Source: CAIOZA01 sp964464375
Lineage (GTDB): Bacteria > Bacteroidota > Ignavibacteria > Kapaibacteriales > UBA2268
DNA length: 27,221 nt
NCBI GenBank assembly: GCA_964464375.1
Contig: CAYXFU010000045.1
Coordinates: 1-27,221, forward strand
Reading direction: 5' to 3'
Positions 24,047-27,221 of the stretch are shown in pieces. The notes under the pieces were generated by a model that was given only the letters and a program-made list of their open reading frames with translations, was not told the origin of the DNA and searched no databases. The position numbers and the translations under genes were made by a program. Every line of letters begins with the position of its first letter. Positions within the stretch are counted from its first letter, which is position 1.

Positions 24047-24481
24047 ATGTCAACTCAGATGAGAGCAAGTAAAATATCAGTTGTAAGGACAAACTATAAG
24101 TTTGAAGCTCCGGTATTGGGGGCTTCAGCACCCACGGGTTTGCCCAAACGTGAATTTAATCTGAATAATTTGCTTGACCTAAATTCTTTTCTGGCACCGG
24201 TACCGGAGAATTGTTTTCTGGTGAGAGTTTCGGGGCAAAGCATGATTGATGCGAATATCAACACAGGCGACATACTGGTTGTAGATAAATCAGAAACCCC
24301 GAGAAACGGCAAAATCGTGATTGCATCTCTCAATGGAGAAATGGCTGTAAAGTATTTCCAGCAGAATAAGGATGGTACTTTTCTTGTCTCTGCAAATAAA
24401 AGCTTTCTACCTATCAGGATCAGCGAGTTGTTTGAATTTCAGATTCAGGGAGTTGTGAAACATGTGATTAAGGATATATAG
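24047..24481 (+). CDS. UmuD-like protein with intact Ser-Lys dyad
   Basis: The 144-residue S24-family protein resembles UmuD: LNNLLDLNSFLAPVPENCFL, then SGQSMIDANINTGDILVVD and NGEMAVKYF. The catalytic dyad is Ser65 (GQSM) and Lys102, 37 residues apart as in UmuD. The likely cleavage region is APTGLPKREF (Thr30-Gly31 by alignment with CGFP), so the residue before Gly differs from the Cys or Ala seen in other family members. It lies 5 bp after the catalytically defective paralogue, so the two are probably one transcript. UmuD proteins cleave in response to RecA and help run translesion synthesis, but no polymerase gene follows. Confidence 0.88.
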   Translation: MSTQMRASKISVVRTNYKFEAPVLGASAPTGLPKREFNLNNLLDLNSFLAPVPENCFLVRVSGQSMIDANINTGDILVVDKSETPRNGKIVIASLNGEMAVKYFQQNKDGTFLVSANKSFLPIRISELFEFQIQGVVKHVIKDI

Positions 24482-24488
24482 GAATAAA

Positions 24489-24584
24489 TTAAACCATGCT
24501 AATACCATATTCCATTATTTCTTTTACAAACGGATTATCAAGTGTAAAATCCTCCGGTCGGTATGGATGAGTTTCGATATCTAT
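24489..24584 (-). pseudogene. C-terminal remnant of an MNT-type nucleotidyltransferase
   Basis: A 30-residue minus-strand frame reads DIETHPYRPEDFTLDNPFVK followed by EIMEYGISMV and a stop. It resembles the C-terminal tail of small MNT nucleotidyltransferases (pattern DIEVxPxRxEDF...NPFVxEI...GI), the antitoxin half of MNT/HEPN pairs. An in-frame stop at 24585-24587 precedes it and no nucleotidyltransferase catalytic core is present, so it is a truncated leftover. Its 5' side is directly overlapped by the end of the small gene at 24581-24766. Confidence 0.5.
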
Positions 24585-24766
24585 TCAGTAGTCTGAAGCT
24601 CTTCTTTTTTCTTTCTTTCAATAAAAAAATTATAAAGCTCATTATCTTTGAGCCTATCCTTCATATTTGAAATCATCAAATCAAAATCGCCATTTGCCAA
24701 TTGATAATTTCCCATCCTAACTTTTCTTTGAAACTCAACGCAATCAAAAGATTTTTCCTTATTCAT
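24581..24766 (-). CDS. Small putative antitoxin, partner of the PIN pseudogene
   Basis: A 61-residue, charged protein beginning MNKEKSFDCVEFQRKV, with the remainder predicted helical (NMKDRLKDNELYNFFIERKK). It has a strong ribosome binding site, GGGAGGTGATTTTCG, before the ATG. Its start overlaps the intended stop of the PIN toxin frame by 8 bp (ATGAATAA), the usual coupling of a toxin-antitoxin pair. No conserved DNA-binding domain is recognised. The antitoxin role rests on context; it may survive as an orphan because the toxin is broken. Confidence 0.6.
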   Translation of the reverse strand: MNKEKSFDCVEFQRKVRMGNYQLANGDFDLMISNMKDRLKDNELYNFFIERKKKEELQTTE

Positions 24767-25009
24767 CGAAAATCACCTCCCTTGGTGTTCTTATATCAAG
24801 AATTTTATATCCGAACATGAGATTACTGAGTTATATTTTTGAATTCTATAGATATTCACAATATGCTTAAAATTCCAGCTAACAAGAAAATCAACATTAG
24901 AATAAGAAGCATAGGCAATATGAATTGAATCATCAAAACATTTTTCCGGAATTGCTTTCATTTCAATATATTTCTTTGCTAAAAATTCAATACCAGGATT
25001 TATTTGCAA
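24759..25009 (-). pseudogene. PIN-domain toxin, 5'-truncated and frameshifted
   Basis: The frame reads NPGIEFLAKKYIEMKAIPEK and then FDDSIHIAYASYSNVDFLVSWNFKHIVNIYRIQKYNSV, the C-terminal half of a PIN-like ribonuclease of the AIPEKxxDDxxHIA...LVSWNFKHI type. Near 24830-24840 the frame is shifted: the present frame ends at ISCSDIKFLI, while the next frame continues as MFGYKILDIRTPREVIFDE, the usual end of the family. One missing base would join them. The N-terminal half, with the first catalytic Asp residues, is absent; the adjoining DNA is the 3' end of a TPR gene. The product is therefore almost certainly inactive. Confidence 0.75.
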
Positions 25010-25620
25010 TATTCATTAATCATATCATAAGCGTTTTCATCACCCAATTCACCAGCTTTACTCCAATCCAAACAGGCTCCATTTTTGTCACCCGATCTTT
25101 GTTTTGAGATTCCTCTGTGATTATAGGCTAAGGCATAATTTGGATTGATTTCAATTACTTTATTATATATTAAAACTGCTCCTTTATAGTCATTAAGATG
25201 CATTTTTGCATTTCCAATATTAATATGGGCTAATAAATTTTCAGGATCTAATTCAATTGTTTTCTTAAAGTCTGACATTGCCTCTTTAAAATTCTTCAGT
25301 TTAAATTTTGCCGCACCTCTATTAAAATACGCTTCAGAATGTTTGACATCAAATTTAATAACTTTGTTAAAATCTAGAATTGCTCCTCTAAAATCACCTA
25401 AGGTATATTTTAATTTACCTCTTTGAAAATAAGCACTAGTAAATTCCTTATTTTTTTCAATTGCCCTACTGAAATCAGAAATTGCTTCAATATAATCTTC
25501 TGATTTCTCTTTTTCAATTCCATTTTTGTAATATTCTTCAGCAGTTTGAGAATATAGAATAAAATTAGAATGAATGAATATTACAGATAAAATTAGAATA
25601 ATAATTTTTAAATTTAACAT
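25000..25620 (-). CDS. Secreted TPR-repeat protein
   Basis: The 206-residue protein has a signal peptide (about 1-25, ending near ILYSQT). About five TPR units follow, with recognisable GDFRGAILDFNKVIKFDV, KNFKEAMSDFKKTIELDP and NDYKGAVLIYNKVIEINP blocks. The last, GDKNGACLDWSKAGELGDEN, is the Sel1-like ending common in Bacteroidota. It is probably a periplasmic scaffold; no specific partner is visible. The ATG at 25620 is preferred over a TTG at 25635. Its 3' end abuts the truncated PIN gene, so it may have arrived by the same rearrangement. Confidence 0.88.
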   Translation of the reverse strand: MLNLKIIILILSVIFIHSNFILYSQTAEEYYKNGIEKEKSEDYIEAISDFSRAIEKNKEFTSAYFQRGKLKYTLGDFRGAILDFNKVIKFDVKHSEAYFNRGAAKFKLKNFKEAMSDFKKTIELDPENLLAHINIGNAKMHLNDYKGAVLIYNKVIEINPNYALAYNHRGISKQRSGDKNGACLDWSKAGELGDENAYDMINEYCK

Positions 25621-25711
25621 GATTTTTCCCAACAAAAAATTAAATGTACTACAAATCTAATAAATTTAAAGCGATGATGTGTCGCATAACATTTTTAACT
25701 TAAAAAAAACT

Positions 25712-27055
25712 TTATTTTCCCTCCTTTTCCTCATTATATCTCTCACCCCAGAATTTTTTCAATCGTTCGTTGAAGTCTTTTTCTCTGCCCATAGTGCCGG
25801 GTTTGTAGAATGTGATGGGTTTCTCTCCCTCCGGAAAATAGTGTTCCTTGATGAAGTGCTGATCATAGCTGTGGGGATATTTGTAGTCAGCACCATAGCC
25901 TTCGGATTTCATATATTTTGTTGGTGCATTTCTCAGATGCAAAGGAACAGTAAGGTTCATACCGCTTTTGACAGCCTGTGTAGCTTTTTCAATACCGGCA
26001 TAGGAAGAATTTGATTTGGGTGCCGATGCCAGATAAGTAACAGCTTGAGCAAGATTGATCCTACATTCGGGCATACCTATCAACTCAACTGCCTGGAATA
26101 CAGATACAGCGAGAATGATAGCTGTCGGATCGGCATTGCCTATGTCCTCGCTAGCGAATATAACCATTCTTCTGGCAATGAACCGGGCATCTTCGCCTGC
26201 ATCGAGCATCTTTGCGAGCCAGAGCAGAGCTGCATCCGGATCGGAACCACGTAAAGATTTGATAAAAGCTGAAATTGTATCGTAATGGTTCTCGCCCTTT
26301 TTGTCATATTGTGCGGTTCTTTGCTGTAAGGCTTTTTCGAATGTTTTCCGTTTGAGTATAATTTTTTCTTCGGTCGTCTTCTTTCCGGAATATTTGAAAG
26401 CAAGATCTAGAGCATTGAGTGCTGTTCTTGCGTCGCCTGCCGAAATGGTCAGAAGGAAATCCCAATCTTCGATTTCAATGTCAAAGGTTTTCAGAATCGG
26501 ATCTTCTGCCAATGCTCTTTCCACGACATTTTTTATATCATCATCACTCAACGGAAGTAAGCGGTAGATCTGACATCTGCTGAGAAGAGCCGAGTTGACT
26601 TCGAAGGATGGATTTTCAGTAGTTGCACCGACAAGGGTAACGATTCCCTTTTCAACTGCGTGGAGCAAGGCGTCCTGCTGATTTTTATTGAATCTGTGGA
26701 TTTCATCGATGAAGAGTAGAACTTTTCTGCCTCTTTTACGCATTAGTCCGGCTTTAGCGATAATTTCACGAACCTCTTTAACCCCCGCATCGACCGCCGA
26801 GAGCCTTTCGAAATGATAATTGGTAATCTCGGCAATCAAAAGGGCAAAAGTCGTCTTACCGACACCCGGAGGTCCCCAGAACACCATCGATGGGAACTCA
26901 CCCGAATCAAAAAATGCTTTGAGCGGACCTTCTTCACCAATCAGATGCTCCTGCCCCACCATTTCATTCAAATGTCTTGGACGGCAACGATCAGCCAGCG
27001 GTGCCGAAAGATTTACCGGATCAGAAGTTTCCTGGATTTGAAATAGCTCATCCAT
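25712..27055 (-). CDS. rarA: RarA/MgsA AAA+ ATPase, replication-associated recombination protein A
   Basis: RarA (MgsA, WRNIP1 homologue) is a clamp-loader-like ATPase that acts at stalled replication forks. The 447-residue length is normal. The Walker A is GPPGVGKT (61-68), the Walker B LLFIDEIHRFNK (113-124), and sensor 1/arginine-finger region VGATTENPSFEVNSALLSRC. The C-terminal part includes RGSDPDAALLWLAKMLDAGE, the helical collar, and a conserved MKSEGYGADYKYPHSYD. The ATG at 27055 fits. It stands alone, 91 bp downstream of the start of the TPR gene on the same strand. Confidence 0.96.
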   Translation of the reverse strand: MDELFQIQETSDPVNLSAPLADRCRPRHLNEMVGQEHLIGEEGPLKAFFDSGEFPSMVFWGPPGVGKTTFALLIAEITNYHFERLSAVDAGVKEVREIIAKAGLMRKRGRKVLLFIDEIHRFNKNQQDALLHAVEKGIVTLVGATTENPSFEVNSALLSRCQIYRLLPLSDDDIKNVVERALAEDPILKTFDIEIEDWDFLLTISAGDARTALNALDLAFKYSGKKTTEEKIILKRKTFEKALQQRTAQYDKKGENHYDTISAFIKSLRGSDPDAALLWLAKMLDAGEDARFIARRMVIFASEDIGNADPTAIILAVSVFQAVELIGMPECRINLAQAVTYLASAPKSNSSYAGIEKATQAVKSGMNLTVPLHLRNAPTKYMKSEGYGADYKYPHSYDQHFIKEHYFPEGEKPITFYKPGTMGREKDFNERLKKFWGERYNEEKEGK

Positions 27056-27166
27056 CGTATTTTTTTAAATATTTAACTAAAATGTTTATAAGAATTTTTC
27101 CACAATTCGTAAAGAGTATTAGTTTTTTTCATTCCCGTGCATGAGACTTTGTGCAAACTACGATTC

Positions 27167-27221
27167 TGTCATTCTGAGGGAGCGTAGCGACCGTGAGTTC
27201 CGAAGGACTGCGAAGCGCATC
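27167..27221. repeat. Dispersed-type GTCATTCTGAG repeat, cut by the window edge
   Basis: The end of the window reads TGTCATTCTGAGGGAGCGTA and continues with short inverted GCGTAGCG- and GCGAAGCGC-type blocks. This resembles the TCATTCTGAG...GAAGAATC extragenic repeats common in many bacterial genomes. It is more GC-rich than its surroundings and is incomplete here, so its boundary cannot be set. Confidence 0.4.

Noticed and set aside
26045..27046. Several plus-strand open frames across the end of the window
   Set aside because: All are antisense to rarA, which has full-length family motifs.

Overview
The window looks like a chromosomal segment of a non-photosynthetic member of the Bacteroidota/Chlorobiota group (Ignavibacteria or Kapabacteria type). 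The reasons are AT-rich DNA, a secreted Asp-box protein ending in a type IX secretion (T9SS) type-A sorting domain, few Shine-Dalgarno sites before core genes, several TTG starts, and dispersed palindromic repeats. The lineage call is an inference; there is no rRNA gene in the window.

Layout. 1-1028 (-): T9SS-targeted Asp-box protein cut by the window edge, with a perfect 20-bp palindrome read in frame in its sorting domain. 1178-3144 (-): pdxA-ppk2 pair with a strong terminator. 3364-3480: 3' debris of a group II intron. 3628-4434 (-): secreted PAP2 phosphatase, then a frameshifted cupin pseudogene (4593-4836). 4956-9175 (+): YicC-family RNase, RqcH/NFACT ribosome rescue protein, PAS-PAS histidine kinase. 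9322-12457: a divergent ARPP-1-like (DUF6569) protein and WYL regulator, then a lipoprotein and a universal stress protein. 12489-12625: nested-palindrome element. 12810-18386 (+): fructose-1,6-bisphosphatase, polyprenyl diphosphate synthase, BI-1-like membrane protein, a TPR protein with three 126-bp acidic repeats, and xseA-xseB. 18466-21512: secreted Cu-amine-oxidase-N-like protein, L,D-transpeptidase lipoprotein, GT9 glycosyltransferase. 21509-23409 (-): MBL hydrolase, a short CheR-type methyltransferase, RNase HI.

23616-25620 is the most accessory-looking part. It holds two adjacent UmuD-like genes; the first has the cleavage site but Asn in place of the catalytic Ser, the second keeps the Ser/Lys dyad. 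Beside them are the remains of toxin-antitoxin-type genes: a C-terminal scrap of an MNT-type nucleotidyltransferase, a small putative antitoxin, and a truncated, frameshifted PIN toxin abutting a secreted TPR protein. RarA (25712-27055, -) follows. XseAB, the UmuD pair and RarA are all DNA-damage-related but do not form one operon.

Most of the window is ordinary housekeeping. The main candidate for something undescribed is the tandem UmuD pair, read as a possible substrate/protease pair; next is the divergent ARPP-1/WYL locus. No tRNA, rRNA or CRISPR array was seen.
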